This document shows positions 33,229 to 42,794 of a DNA stretch of 64,000 nt, in pieces. Source of the stretch: Bacteroidaceae bacterium (GTDB lineage: Bacteria > Bacteroidota > Bacteroidia > Bacteroidales > Bacteroidaceae); the NCBI GenBank assembly GCA_016280445.1, contig JAEEGS010000060.1, positions 1 to 64,000 on the forward strand, written 5' to 3'. The notes below the pieces were generated by a model. The model ran no database searches. It was not told the origin of the DNA and was given only the letters and a program-made list of their open reading frames with translations. Each line of letters starts with the position of its first letter. Position 1 is the stretch's first letter. Position numbers and translations under genes: made by a program.

Positions 33229-33641
33229 TGGCGATGCCTATGGACAAGGAGAAAATCTTAGGATGGGTTGAATCGGCAGGATTGGCCTTGGTGGTGATTG
33301 CTGCTGGTATGTGGGTGTTCCCCAAAGGGGATGTCCGTTTCGTGGCGTGTTGTGTCATGTCGTTGGCTACAGTGGTGTTGGCTTTCGGCCGCTTCATGCA
33401 AACACCTTTTTATGAGAAATATCCGATGTCAGATCCGCGTGAATTGACATTGCGGCGCCTCTATCATCAGCGTGTGTTTGGCATTGTCGGGTTAATTGCC
33501 GCTTCTGTGTTTATGTGGATGCCAGTCGGTTTTTATGCTGGTATGTATGTGGGGGAAACGGCATGGTTGATCCCCTTTGTTTTCTTTGTGGTGATAGAAG
33601 TGTACACCGTGTTTCGCATTTCTGCGGTGGAAAAAGGGTGA
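33228..33641 (+). CDS. Small four-helix membrane protein coupled to the FtsB-like gene
   Basis: A 137-residue polytopic protein with four hydrophobic segments (about 14-31, 35-52, 79-97 and 106-128) and short charged loops. ATG 33228 overlaps the upstream stop by one base. I do not recognise a characterised family. The genetic coupling to an FtsB/DivIC gene is the only functional hint. No terminator is visible; purB has its own promoter. Confidence 0.75.
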   Translation: MAMPMDKEKILGWVESAGLALVVIAAGMWVFPKGDVRFVACCVMSLATVVLAFGRFMQTPFYEKYPMSDPRELTLRRLYHQRVFGIVGLIAASVFMWMPVGFYAGMYVGETAWLIPFVFFVVIEVYTVFRISAVEKG

Positions 33642-33673
33642 AAGAGGGTAAAAATCATCCCGAATCAAAAAAA

Positions 33674-33718
33674 ACTCCTAACTCCTGATACCCAACTCCG
33701 AACTTTTTCATACCTTTG
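33674..33718 (+). promoter_or_regulatory. Degenerate heptamer array and -7 box upstream of purB
   Basis: ACTCCTAACTCCTGATACCC followed by AACTCCGAACTTTTTCA and TACCTTTG (33711-33718). The join AACTTTTTCwTACCTTTGC is shared with the rfbC promoter. Confidence 0.65.
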
Positions 33719-33851
33719 CAAACGTAAAAGCAATCTAAGTGGACTTTTTTTTGACAGAAACGCTTACGAGAGATTAGAAAAGGAAAGAGAGAGCGTCTGG
33801 GTGACGCATATACGCACATATAATTTTATTATAAAGAAAGGATTTACAAGA

Positions 33852-35198
33852 ATGGAACTGAATGCATTGACGGCCATCTCGCCTATTGATGGTCGCTACA
33901 GAGGCAAGACGAGGGACTTGGCTCCGTTTTTCTCAGAATATGCACTTATCAAATATCGTGTACGTGTTGAGATTGAGTATTTCATCACGCTTTGCGAGTT
34001 GCCCCTGCCGCAGTTGAAGAGTTTCGACCAGAGCCTCTTCGAACGTCTGCGTGACATCTATCGCAATTTCTCCGAGTCGGATGCTCAGCGTGTGAAAGAC
34101 ATTGAGAAGGTGACCAACCACGACGTGAAGGCTGTGGAGTATTTCATCAAGGAGGAACTTGACAAGATTGGCAACTTCGATGACTATAAAGAATTCATTC
34201 ACTTTGGCTTGACCAGTCAGGACATCAACAATACGTCTGTTCCGCTCACCATCAAGGATGCACTTAATGAGGTGTATTATCCGCAGGTGGAGGAACTCAT
34301 TGCACAACTCAAGGAGTATGCTGACGAGTGGAAGGACATCCCAATGTTGGCCAAAACACACGGTCAGCCTGCTTCGCCTACTCGTTTGGGCAAGGAGGTG
34401 ATGGTGTATGTTTACCGTCTCACCGAACAACTGAACCAGTTGAAGGCATGCAAGATGACAGCCAAGTTTGGTGGTGCGACAGGCAACTACAATGCCCACC
34501 ACATCGCTTATCCGGAATATGATTGGAAGGCTTTTGGCAATAAGTTCGTCAGCGAGAAACTGGGTTTGGATCGTGAGCAGTGGACAACTCAGATAAGCAA
34601 CTATGACAACATGGGAGCCATCTTCGATGCCATGAAGCGTATCAACACCATCATCATCGACCTCGACCGTGACTTCTGGATGTACGTGTCGATGGAATAC
34701 TTCAAGCAGAAAATCAAGGCAGGTGAGGTCGGCTCGTCCGCTATGCCGCACAAGGTGAACCCCATCGACTTCGAAAACTCTGAGGGAAACCTCGGCATGG
34801 CCAACGCCATTTTGGCTTTCCTCAGCCAGAAACTTCCCGTCAGCCGTTTGCAGCGCGACTTGACCGACTCGACTGTGCTTCGCAATGTAGGAGTGCCAAT
34901 GGGTCATATGATCATCTCCATCCAATCCACCTTGAAGGGGTTGCGCAAACTGCTGCTCAATCAGGATGCCATCAACCGCGACCTCGACAACTGCTGGGCA
35001 GTTTGTGCTGAAGGTATCCAGACGATTCTCCGCAGGGAAGCCTATCCGCATCCCTATGAGGCACTCAAGGCACTCACCCGCACCAATGCGGCCATCACGG
35101 CTGAGAGCATCAGCAACTTCATCGAGGGGTTGGAGGTGTCTGACAGCGTGAAGGAGGAACTGCGTGCCATCACTCCACACAGTTATACAGGAATGTAA
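33852..35198 (+). CDS. purB: Adenylosuccinate lyase
   Basis: A 448-residue fumarase/aspartase-superfamily enzyme with two roles in purine synthesis (cleavage of SAICAR and adenylosuccinate). Landmarks are TAISPIDGRYRGK at the N-terminus, the catalytic-histidine region FIHFGLTSQDINNTS, AKTHGQPASPTRLGKE and the superfamily signature GSSAMPHKVNPIDFENSEGN. The shorter ATG (33852) is the family start; a longer frame to 33801 adds residues without similarity. Monocistronic, with about a 130-base leader after the -7 box. Confidence 0.98.
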   Translation: MELNALTAISPIDGRYRGKTRDLAPFFSEYALIKYRVRVEIEYFITLCELPLPQLKSFDQSLFERLRDIYRNFSESDAQRVKDIEKVTNHDVKAVEYFIKEELDKIGNFDDYKEFIHFGLTSQDINNTSVPLTIKDALNEVYYPQVEELIAQLKEYADEWKDIPMLAKTHGQPASPTRLGKEVMVYVYRLTEQLNQLKACKMTAKFGGATGNYNAHHIAYPEYDWKAFGNKFVSEKLGLDREQWTTQISNYDNMGAIFDAMKRINTIIIDLDRDFWMYVSMEYFKQKIKAGEVGSSAMPHKVNPIDFENSEGNLGMANAILAFLSQKLPVSRLQRDLTDSTVLRNVGVPMGHMIISIQSTLKGLRKLLLNQDAINRDLDNCWAVCAEGIQTILRREAYPHPYEALKALTRTNAAITAESISNFIEGLEVSDSVKEELRAITPHSYTGM

Positions 35199-35274
35199 AA
35201 AGATTGTTCATGAATAAATAATGCAATCGCAAAATAAATTGAAATTGTAAATTGTTTAAATCGTAAATTACATC

Positions 35275-36678
35275 ATGTCCGAATTAGAAGAATGGCAGGG
35301 CAAGCATCCTGCAGCATCAGAAGAAAACTCTGAAAATGGAGGTGACCGTGAGGGTTATCGCCCATCTTACAACCGTGAAAACAACTTTGGTGGTCGTCCG
35401 GCATATAATCGTGGCGACCGTCCGCAGCGTCCTCGTTTCAACCGAAACGAACGTGCGGCTTACAGTTCTAATGGCGCACAGAACGACCGTGGTTTCCGTC
35501 CTTCTGGCTTTGGTGGCTCCTCTTCGGAAGAAGGTGGCTATCAGCAGCGTGGTGGTTACCAGCAGCGTCCCTACAATAATGGCGGCTATCAGCAGCGTGG
35601 TGGTTACCAGCAGCGTCCTTACAACAACGGTGGCTATCAGAATCGTGGCTATCAGCAGCGCCCCTACAACAACCGCTATCAGCAGAATGGCGAGCAAGAG
35701 GGTGGCTATGAGCAGGGCGGTTTCCAGCCACGTCAGGGCGGCTATCAGCAGCGTGGTGGCTATCAGCAGCGCGGCGGCTATCAGCAGCGTGGCGGCTATC
35801 AGCAACGCGGCGGCTATCAGCAACGTGGCGGCTATCAGAATCGCGGCGGCTATCAGCAGCGTGGTGGTGGCTTCCGTCCCCGCACAGCCGACTACAATCC
35901 TAATGCCAAGTACAGCATGAAGAAGCAGATTGAGTACAAGGAGTATCTCGAAGACCCCAATGCACCCATCCGTCTCAACAAGTTCTTGGCCAACGCAGGT
36001 GTATGTTCACGTCGTGAGGCCGACCAGTTCATCCAGGCAGGTGTTGTCTCTGTGAATGGTCAGGTGGTGACAGAATTGGGCACCAAGGTGCAGCGCACCG
36101 ATGAAATACACTTCCACGACCAGTTGGTCAGCATCGAAAAGAAAGTGTATGTCATCCTCAACAAGCCCAAGGATTATGTGACCACTTCCGATGACCCGCA
36201 GCAGCGCAAGACCGTGATGGATCTCGTGAAGAACTGCTGCCGCGAGCGCATTTATCCAGTCGGCCGTCTCGACCGCAACACCACAGGTGTGCTGCTCTTC
36301 ACTAACGATGGCGACCTCGCCTCCAAACTCACGCACCCCAAGTTCTTGAAGAAGAAGGTGTATCACGTCTTCCTCGACAAGAACCTCACGGCTGCCGACA
36401 TGAAGCAGATTGCCGAAGGCATCACGCTCGAGGATGGTGATATCAAGGCTGATGCCATCAGTTATGCATCTGACACCGACAAGAAGCAGGTGGGCATCGA
36501 GATTCACTCTGGCAAGAACCGCATCGTGCGCCGCATCTTCGAGAGCCTTGGCTACAAGGTTTGCAAACTTGACCGCGTCATGTTCGCAGGTCTCACCAAG
36601 AAAGGCATCAAGCGTGGCGACTGGCGCTTCCTCACCGAGCAGGAAGTGGCCATGCTGCACACGGGACATTATGAATAA
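35275..36678 (+). CDS. RsuA/RluB-type pseudouridine synthase with long N-terminal YQQRGG repeat region
   Basis: A 467-residue protein. Residues about 1-215 are disordered-like and dominated by Gly, Tyr, Gln, Arg and Asn, with at least eleven GGYQQR-type units; the central ones are near-perfect 7-residue (21-bp) tandem repeats. An S4 RNA-binding domain follows (RLNKFLANAGVCSRREADQF), then the RsuA/RluB catalytic domain with active aspartate in VGRLDRNTTGVLL and GKNRIVRRIFESLGYKV. It should isomerise a uridine in ribosomal RNA. The tail resembles RG-rich, condensate-forming segments; its repeat number could change by slippage. A hairpin separates it from asnS. Confidence 0.93.
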   Translation: MSELEEWQGKHPAASEENSENGGDREGYRPSYNRENNFGGRPAYNRGDRPQRPRFNRNERAAYSSNGAQNDRGFRPSGFGGSSSEEGGYQQRGGYQQRPYNNGGYQQRGGYQQRPYNNGGYQNRGYQQRPYNNRYQQNGEQEGGYEQGGFQPRQGGYQQRGGYQQRGGYQQRGGYQQRGGYQQRGGYQNRGGYQQRGGGFRPRTADYNPNAKYSMKKQIEYKEYLEDPNAPIRLNKFLANAGVCSRREADQFIQAGVVSVNGQVVTELGTKVQRTDEIHFHDQLVSIEKKVYVILNKPKDYVTTSDDPQQRKTVMDLVKNCCRERIYPVGRLDRNTTGVLLFTNDGDLASKLTHPKFLKKKVYHVFLDKNLTAADMKQIAEGITLEDGDIKADAISYASDTDKKQVGIEIHSGKNRIVRRIFESLGYKVCKLDRVMFAGLTKKGIKRGDWRFLTEQEVAMLHTGHYE

Positions 36679-36689
36679 GAATTAAAAAG

Positions 36690-36765
36690 TTGAAGAATTG
36701 AAGTTTGGGCTAACGCAAGGTGACCACATGCGAATGGCTAACTTCAATTTCTCAATCCTTCAATT
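36690..36765. terminator. Imperfect long inverted repeat between rluB-type gene and asnS
   Basis: The arm starting TTGAAGAATTGAAGTT (36690-36705) pairs imperfectly with AACTTCAATTTCTCAATCCT (36740-36759). The apex has GGGCTAACGC and GCGAATGGC, as in the hairpin at 16385. It is the only member of this group between genes that run in the same direction. Confidence 0.6.
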
Positions 36766-36775
36766 TTTATAGTAT

Positions 36776-38197
36776 ATGAAACGGACAAAAATCATAGACC
36801 TCCTGCAGCGCACCGACTTTGGTGCCGAGGTCACAGTCATGGGTTGGGTGCGCACGAAGCGAGGCAGCAAGGCAGTCAACTTCATCGCCCTCAACGACGG
36901 CTCCACCATCAAGAACGTGCAGGTGGTGGCCGATGTGGAGAAGTTCGACCCCGAAATGATGAAACTCATCACCACAGGCGCTTGCCTCTCTGTGACAGGC
37001 ACGATGGTGGAGAGCATTGGCTCGGGTCAGGCAGTCGAAGTACAGGCAACCGACATCAAGGTGTTTGGCGAATGTCCTGCCGACTACCCAATGCAGAAGA
37101 AGGGGCAATCCTTCGAGTACATGCGCCAGCATGCTCACATGCGTCTGCGCACCAACACGTTTGGTGCCGTGATGCGTATCCGCCACAACATGGCGATGGC
37201 TATCCACACCTACTTCCACCAGCATGGTTACTTCTATTTCCACACCCCCATCATCACAGCATCCGACTGTGAGGGTGCAGGCCAGATGTTCCAGGTGACC
37301 ACCAAGAACCTCTACGACCTCAAGAAGGACGAGAACGGCAGCATCATCTATGATGACGACTTTTTCGGCAAGCAGACCTCCCTCACCGTCAGCGGGCAGT
37401 TGGAAGGTGAATTGGGAGCCACAGCACTTGGAGCCATCTACACCTTTGGTCCTACCTTCCGTGCTGAAAACTCCAACACTCCCCGCCACTTGGCGGAGTT
37501 CTGGATGATTGAGCCGGAAATTGCCTTCATGGATCTTCCTGACCTCATGGACCTGGAAGAAGACTTCATCAAGTTCTGCGTACGCTGGGCACTCGACAAC
37601 TGCAAGGACGACCTCGACTTCCTTAACAAGATGATAGATAAGGGTCTCATCGAGCGTCTCGAGGGTATCCTCAAGGAAGATTTCGTCCGTCTGCCATACA
37701 CCAAGGGCATCGAGATTCTGCAGCAGGCTATCAAGGATGGCAAGAAGTTCGAGTTCCCATGTAATTGGGGTGACGACCTTGCCTCCGAGCATGAGCGCTA
37801 TCTCGTCGAGGAATACTTCAAGAAGCCCGTCATCATGACCAACTATCCCAAGAAGATAAAGGCCTTCTACATGAAGATAGATGCAGAGAAGCCAGTCCTC
37901 AATGGTCAGGAAATGGAGCAGACCGTGCAAGGCACCGACGTACTCTTCCCGCAGATTGGCGAAATCATCGGTGGATCTGTCCGTGAGGAAGACTACGGCA
38001 AACTCATGAACGAAATAGAGGAACGCCAGATTCCGATGAAGGACATGTGGTGGTATCTCGACACCCGTAAGTTCGGCTCATGCCCCCACGCAGGATTCGG
38101 GCTCGGCTTCGAGCGTCTCATCCTCTTCGTCACGGGCATGCAGAACATTCGCGACGTGATTCCTTTCCCGCGCACACCCAAGACAGCCGAGTTTTAA
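36776..38197 (+). CDS. asnS: Asparaginyl-tRNA synthetase
   Basis: A 473-residue class IIb synthetase. The OB-fold anticodon-binding domain (about 15-105, [21 protein letters not shown]) is followed by the catalytic core: motif 2 [26 protein letters not shown] and motif 3 [33 protein letters not shown] and the retention of Asn-type residues fit AsnRS. It charges tRNA-Asn. No own promoter is visible; transcription may come from the upstream gene through the imperfect hairpin. Confidence 0.97.
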   Translation: MKRTKIIDLLQRTDFGAEVTVMGWVRTKRGSKAVNFIALNDGSTIKNVQVVADVEKFDPEMMKLITTGACLSVTGTMVESIGSGQAVEVQATDIKVFGECPADYPMQKKGQSFEYMRQHAHMRLRTNTFGAVMRIRHNMAMAIHTYFHQHGYFYFHTPIITASDCEGAGQMFQVTTKNLYDLKKDENGSIIYDDDFFGKQTSLTVSGQLEGELGATALGAIYTFGPTFRAENSNTPRHLAEFWMIEPEIAFMDLPDLMDLEEDFIKFCVRWALDNCKDDLDFLNKMIDKGLIERLEGILKEDFVRLPYTKGIEILQQAIKDGKKFEFPCNWGDDLASEHERYLVEEYFKKPVIMTNYPKKIKAFYMKIDAEKPVLNGQEMEQTVQGTDVLFPQIGEIIGGSVREEDYGKLMNEIEERQIPMKDMWWYLDTRKFGSCPHAGFGLGFERLILFVTGMQNIRDVIPFPRTPKTAEF

Positions 38198-38242
38198 TCC
38201 TTACGTCTCTATAACAACACAATATAAAGGCATACATGAACA

Positions 38243-38272
38243 AAAGAGCCTGTGCAATTGCACGGGCTCTTT
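38243..38272. terminator. Bidirectional terminator after asnS
   Basis: AAAGAGCC...GGCTCTTT with inner TGCAATTGCA, followed by GCTTTTTG; convergent genes on both sides. Confidence 0.85.
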
Positions 38273-38316
38273 GCTTTTTGTGCGGGATTTCTCCTACGTA
38301 TGACTCACCTTTTTGT

Positions 38317-39474
38317 TCATTCCTTGAATATTTTCTGGGCAAACAGGGTGAGGTAGATGCGCCAGTTTCGCCAGATGTGTCCACCATCGTTCTCGTAGTA
38401 TTCGTAGGGATACTGGTGGGCATCGAGATATTGCCGCAGTTCCGTGTTCATCTGCATCAGGAAGTCGTCTTTGCCAATGGCTATCCAGTAGAGTTTGGGC
38501 TTTGAGGCGAAGAGACGCGCCATCTGTTCGTCAAATTTGGCGTCGTTGTTTCTCACACGACCTGCTGCCGACTGCAGGCCATAGTAGTCGAAAGTGTCGG
38601 GATAGAGCCGGGAGATGCCGAAGGTGTGGCCTCCACCCATCGAGAGTCCTGTCACCGCGCGTGCCGAACGCTTCTTGATGGTCTTGTAGTGGGAGTCCAC
38701 AAAGTTGACAATGTCCATGAAACTCTCTTCCATCGTGGCCTTGGCGCCCCGCTGGTTGAAGGCGTTGCCATCGGGGGTGTACATGCCTTCGTGCCACCAT
38801 CCCGGAGCCGCGTTGCAGGTGGGGTTGCCGTTGGGCATCACCACAATCATGGGCACACATTTGCCTTCGGCGATGAGGTTGTCCATGATTTGCGATGCGC
38901 GTCCCAAATCGCCCCATGCCGTTTCGTCGCCTCCATGTCCATGCAGCAGATACATCACGGGGAAACTCTTCTTCCCGTCGTAGGCTGCCGGAAGATATAC
39001 TGTCATGCGTCGTTGCTGGCCGAGAGTGGGACTGTCGTACCACACGCGGCTCAGGGTGCCGTGGGGCACGTTGTTGACGGAATAGAGGTGTCCCTTGTCG
39101 TCGGCGGACTTGGTCACGATGAAGATGTTGCTGAGTGTTGAGATGTCGCGGTTGACGTAACTGTTCGCGGGGTCGATGAATCGCTGGCCGTCCACCGAAA
39201 TGCTGTAAGAGTAGAGTTCGGGGTTCAGCGCTTGTGTCGTCGCTGTCCAGACACCGTTCTCCTGCTTCGTCATCTCCAGCCGGCGGTTACGTGTTTCGCC
39301 GAAGTCACCGCTGACACTCACGCGCTCGGCAGACGGGTCGTAGAAGTTGAATGTCACCGTGCCATCTGCGTTCACTACTGGCGATTTCACTCTAGGTCGT
39401 TGACCCAGTTGCTGTTGTGCGATGGTGCTTATGGCCATCAGGCTGCAAAGCACAAGAATCAGGCTTTTTTTCAT
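38317..39474 (-). CDS. Secreted CE1-like esterase with N-terminal E-set domain
   Basis: A 385-residue protein. A signal peptide (1-19) and an immunoglobulin-like E-set/CBM48-type domain (about 28-115, FNFYDPSAERVSVSGDFG) precede an esterase-D alpha/beta hydrolase. The nucleophile serine is in AVTGLSMGGGHTF (about residue 276) and the catalytic histidine in NDGGHIWRNWR near the C-terminus; the oxyanion region is YLLHGHGGDETAWG. Relatives remove feruloyl or acetyl groups from xylan-type glycans. It lies downstream of the large barrel protein gene on the same strand, separated by 76 bases of octamer repeats. Confidence 0.9.
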   Translation of the reverse strand: MKKSLILVLCSLMAISTIAQQQLGQRPRVKSPVVNADGTVTFNFYDPSAERVSVSGDFGETRNRRLEMTKQENGVWTATTQALNPELYSYSISVDGQRFIDPANSYVNRDISTLSNIFIVTKSADDKGHLYSVNNVPHGTLSRVWYDSPTLGQQRRMTVYLPAAYDGKKSFPVMYLLHGHGGDETAWGDLGRASQIMDNLIAEGKCVPMIVVMPNGNPTCNAAPGWWHEGMYTPDGNAFNQRGAKATMEESFMDIVNFVDSHYKTIKKRSARAVTGLSMGGGHTFGISRLYPDTFDYYGLQSAAGRVRNNDAKFDEQMARLFASKPKLYWIAIGKDDFLMQMNTELRQYLDAHQYPYEYYENDGGHIWRNWRIYLTLFAQKIFKE

Positions 39475-39481
39475 TGGTCGG

Positions 39482-39541
39482 AGAAAATTAAAGTATTAAA
39501 GAATTAAAGAATTAAAGAATTGAAGAATTGAAATGTTGAAG
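39482..39541. repeat. Octamer tandem repeats between esterase and barrel genes
   Basis: ATTAAAGA repeated, passing into ATTGAAGA (for example ATTAAAGAATTAAAGA). It uses the same words as the arms of the hairpins at 16385, 36690 and 52671. Confidence 0.75.
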
Positions 39542-39550
39542 AGAGTGGGG

Positions 39551-42451
39551 TTAGCGTCTGTCTCTATTGCCCCACTTTTTGTCGTATCTTCCTTCGGTGT
39601 CGATTTTGCCGCCAAACATGTTGAGGCGATAGCGCACGTGGAGCATGGCGTAACTGTTGATGCTGTTGTAGCGCGTGTCGCTGCGGCTGGTGGCCGAGAC
39701 CCATCGCTCGTAGTTACTCTGCTGTTGCAGGAGGTCGTAGAAGTTCAGGGCCACGACGAGGGTCTTGCTTCTGAGGAAGGTCTTGGACAACTGGCCGTTC
39801 CACAGCAATTCGTTGGTGTTCATCGAGGGGTCGTTGTAGCCGCGACGGCTGTACTCGCGAAGGTTGGTGCTCAACTCGAAGCCCATGGGCAGGCGCACCA
39901 GAATCTGTCCACCATAACTGAATTGCCAGGTGTCGAGATTGGCGTTGGGTTGCAGTTCGTTGCGTGTGTGTTGATAGTTCACGTTGCCGTCAAGGGTTAC
40001 CTCGAGCCAGTCGTTGCGGAAGCTGACGTTCATGCGTTCGTTTAGATTGATGGAACGTGTGGTGTTCTTCTGTGCGTCGGCCTTGGCTTGAGCCACATAA
40101 CTGACGTAGTTGTTGTAGCGCGCCCGGGTGTCGGTGCCGATGTTCCAGTGGGCAGCGGAATCTAGTGCGGTGTTGAAGGTGAATCCTCCGTCGGCATTCC
40201 AGTTGCCGTTGATGTTTTCTGGGCGCGAGATGCTTCCGCCCGTCTCTGCATTGTAGCGCACTAGGTTGGAGATGCTGTTGCGGATGTGCCGGTAGTTGGC
40301 ATAAATCACAATAGAACGCTTGTGTTTGGCGATGTAGTTGTTGTAGTAGACATTGAGCGAGTTGGTGAACTGCGGCTTCAGCCCAGGGTTTCCCTGCGTG
40401 ATGTAGAGAGGGTTCGAGTCATCGGTGATGTCGAGCAACTGCGTGATGTCTGGCTGGCGTGTGTCGCCTCGGTAGTGCAGCCAGATGTTCTGCTGGTCGC
40501 TGAATTTGTAGTGAAAATCGATGGTCGGCGTGAAATTGGTCACGTTGCGGATGGTGTCCACATGGATGCCCCGGTAGTTCTGGATGAAGTTGGAGTGTTG
40601 CGGCTGCAGGAGCACGCCCACATTGTAGTCATATTTCTCTTCCCAGTGGCGCAGCGTGAGCCTGATGTTGTGGGTGTAGTTCTTATACTCGGAATAGCGG
40701 CTGAGGTTGCGGTCGAGATAGTTCTCCAGGGGAGATTGGAGGGTGGCGAACTGAGAGTTGGGCCCTAGCCACGTATCCCAGTCGCGGTAGACGGGCGTGA
40801 TGCCAGCGAAGACATCAAACTCCTCATGGCTAAAGTCATACGTCTTGCGGTCGCTCTTGTTCTGATTGTAGCGCAGTTCGTAGTTGGCTTGCAGATGGGC
40901 ACCTTTCCAGAGTGGTTCGCTATAGTTGGCGCTCAGCACGTAGCCGCTGTTGTTCGACGGGGTCTCGTTGTAACGGGCGGTGAAATAGGTGGAGTCCTGT
41001 CCCTCTTGATTCTGCACGCGGAAGAGGTGTACCTCGTTGTTCGAGGCGTTGCGTTGCCGGTTGTTGCCCGCGCTGGTTTCCACACGCAGGGTCACGTTTC
41101 GTCCCCGTGGGTTCAGTCGGCGATACAATTGCAGCATCGCCCACATATTCCGGTTGCGGCCATAACTGAGGCTGGCCTGCCTGTTCTGGTTCACGGCCAG
41201 TTCCTGCTGGTGCATCAGGTCGATGGCTTCGGCGGAGAGTGGGTCGGATGCATAGCGGTAGGGGTCGTCGCTGAAGGTAGCCGATAGCGAGTTGGATGTA
41301 CCGTCGTTGGTGCCATAACTGCCGTTGGCGCGCAGCAGGATGTTACTCAGTGTATCGGGTTTCCACTCCAGACGCAGGTTGCCGTTCCAGTTGTCGTTGC
41401 GGGAGCGGTTGGCAGAATTGCTGTTGGAGAACGTGCGGTAGTCCTGGCTGTAGAAGTTCTCGCTGGCATTCTCGTTGCGGTTGTCGCCGGTGCGATGGTT
41501 CCAGCGCACACTCATGTCCACTTTCAGTTTCTTTCCGTCGTCATAGTTCAGGTTCGTACCCAACATCTTGTTCGTGTTCAATCCCCGACGGTTCCACCAT
41601 CCGGCATTTTCCTCCTTATTGTTGGCATTGCCCATCAGCACGATGCGTGTCTTGTCCGTGAAACTGCTACCCATTCCACGCATGGCATATCGTTCCTCCG
41701 TTCCACCTGCAATGTCGAAGTTGGTCATGTAGCCTCGGTTCATGCCTTTCTTGATGGTGAAGTCCAGCACAGTTTCCTTGTTGCCGTCCTCAATGCCTGT
41801 GATGCGTGCCTGGTCGCTCTGCTGGTCATAGAACTTCACGTTCTGGATGATGCTCACGGGCAGGTTCTTCAACGCCGTTTCCGTGTCGCCTAGCATGAAC
41901 TCCTTGCCATCCACCAGAATCTTCTTCACCGCCTTTCCGTTGATGGTGATGTTGCCGTCCTCATCGATGTCGGCTCCTGGCATGCGCTTGATGAGTTCCT
42001 CCACTGCCGAGCCTTCAGGGGTGCGATAAGCCTCTGGATTGTAGAGCAGCGTGTCCTTCTTCACTACAACCTGCGCGGCATTCGCCTTCACCACCGCCTC
42101 TTTCAGCAACATCTCGTCTTGGGCCATCCGAATATTGCCCAAGTCTAGATTCTGTGCGCGTCTCAACGTCACCTCACGCTCAATCGTCTGATAACCCACA
42201 AAAGAAATCCTCAGTCGGAACGTACCGACAGAGGGTACATCCACCGAGAAGTTTCCCCGTTCGTTCGAGATGGTTCCTCCCACAAATGTGCTGTCCGCTG
42301 CCGCAAACAACTGAACGGTGACATGCTCCATCGGCTCCTTTGAGTCCACATCTGTCAGATAACCATTGATAGTGAAATTCCGTCGTGATTCCTGTGCCAT
42401 AGCACAAAGCGTCGCTGCACCTAGCAGCAACGATAACAAAAATATTCTCAT
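39551..42451 (-). CDS. Large TonB-receptor-like outer-membrane beta-barrel protein
   Basis: A 966-residue protein with a signal peptide (1-20, CAMAQ), a carboxypeptidase-regulatory-like domain (about 25-110, INGYLTDVDSKEPMEHVTVQL), a plug-like segment (about 130-225, AVEELIKRMPGADIDEDGNI, KILVDGKEFMLGD) and a barrel of the outer-membrane-beta-barrel family-3 type. It ends in an arginine-rich tail rather than a terminal aromatic residue, as many of this class do. Such proteins differ from SusC-like importers and no SusD partner is present. Start 42451 gives the signal peptide; the 13 upstream in-frame residues lack sense. Cargo unknown; the esterase downstream may be co-transcribed. Confidence 0.88.
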   Translation of the reverse strand: MRIFLLSLLLGAATLCAMAQESRRNFTINGYLTDVDSKEPMEHVTVQLFAAADSTFVGGTISNERGNFSVDVPSVGTFRLRISFVGYQTIEREVTLRRAQNLDLGNIRMAQDEMLLKEAVVKANAAQVVVKKDTLLYNPEAYRTPEGSAVEELIKRMPGADIDEDGNITINGKAVKKILVDGKEFMLGDTETALKNLPVSIIQNVKFYDQQSDQARITGIEDGNKETVLDFTIKKGMNRGYMTNFDIAGGTEERYAMRGMGSSFTDKTRIVLMGNANNKEENAGWWNRRGLNTNKMLGTNLNYDDGKKLKVDMSVRWNHRTGDNRNENASENFYSQDYRTFSNSNSANRSRNDNWNGNLRLEWKPDTLSNILLRANGSYGTNDGTSNSLSATFSDDPYRYASDPLSAEAIDLMHQQELAVNQNRQASLSYGRNRNMWAMLQLYRRLNPRGRNVTLRVETSAGNNRQRNASNNEVHLFRVQNQEGQDSTYFTARYNETPSNNSGYVLSANYSEPLWKGAHLQANYELRYNQNKSDRKTYDFSHEEFDVFAGITPVYRDWDTWLGPNSQFATLQSPLENYLDRNLSRYSEYKNYTHNIRLTLRHWEEKYDYNVGVLLQPQHSNFIQNYRGIHVDTIRNVTNFTPTIDFHYKFSDQQNIWLHYRGDTRQPDITQLLDITDDSNPLYITQGNPGLKPQFTNSLNVYYNNYIAKHKRSIVIYANYRHIRNSISNLVRYNAETGGSISRPENINGNWNADGGFTFNTALDSAAHWNIGTDTRARYNNYVSYVAQAKADAQKNTTRSINLNERMNVSFRNDWLEVTLDGNVNYQHTRNELQPNANLDTWQFSYGGQILVRLPMGFELSTNLREYSRRGYNDPSMNTNELLWNGQLSKTFLRSKTLVVALNFYDLLQQQSNYERWVSATSRSDTRYNSINSYAMLHVRYRLNMFGGKIDTEGRYDKKWGNRDRR

Positions 42452-42640
42452 TTGTGTTGTGTTTTCATCAGTGATAAACTTGAGTGTCACTCTCTTTACA
42501 ATCAGTTTGACTCCATTGTTCCCGAAAAGTCTATTGGCACACGATATGATTATGTTTTTTTAACGATTCAAAATCCCCAGCCTCCACCACCGCCTCTTCC
42601 TCTGCTCCACCATCGGCCTCTCCCTCGCTGGAGGATTAAC

Positions 42641-42729
42641 AGTCGTTCATGACTTATGAATATTTTTCCGCAATTTATGAACAATTATCCATAACTTATG
42701 AATAAATATCCGTAAGTTATGAACGACTT
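42641..42729. promoter_or_regulatory. 21-bp helically phased TTATGAA array between divergent genes
   Basis: TTATGAA begins at 42654, 42675, 42696 and 42717, exactly 21 bases apart, with variable AT-rich spacers containing TCC. The array is bounded by inverted ends, AGTCGTTCATGACTTA at the left and the complement of AAGTCGTTCATAACTTA at the right. It ends just before the promoter at 42731-42762. The rest of this 343-base gap (42452-42640) has a C-rich stretch at 42575-42640 and no clear -7 box for the barrel gene. Confidence 0.85.
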
Positions 42730-42730
42730 C

Positions 42731-42762
42731 TTGCTTTATTCGGCAAAAAATGAGTACCTTTG
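42731..42762 (+). promoter_or_regulatory. Promoter of the small lipoprotein gene
   Basis: TTGC (42731-42734), a 20-base gap and TACCTTTG (42755-42762). It directly abuts the 21-bp array. Confidence 0.65.
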
Positions 42763-42794
42763 TATTCAAGTAAATAAAAAAGTAAAAAAATAAA

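Noticed and set aside
33933..35180. Long minus-strand frame opposite purB
   Set aside because: Antisense of a conserved enzyme; no promoter or domain.
36767..37930. Long minus-strand frame opposite asnS
   Set aside because: Antisense of a conserved synthetase; composition is that of a shadow.
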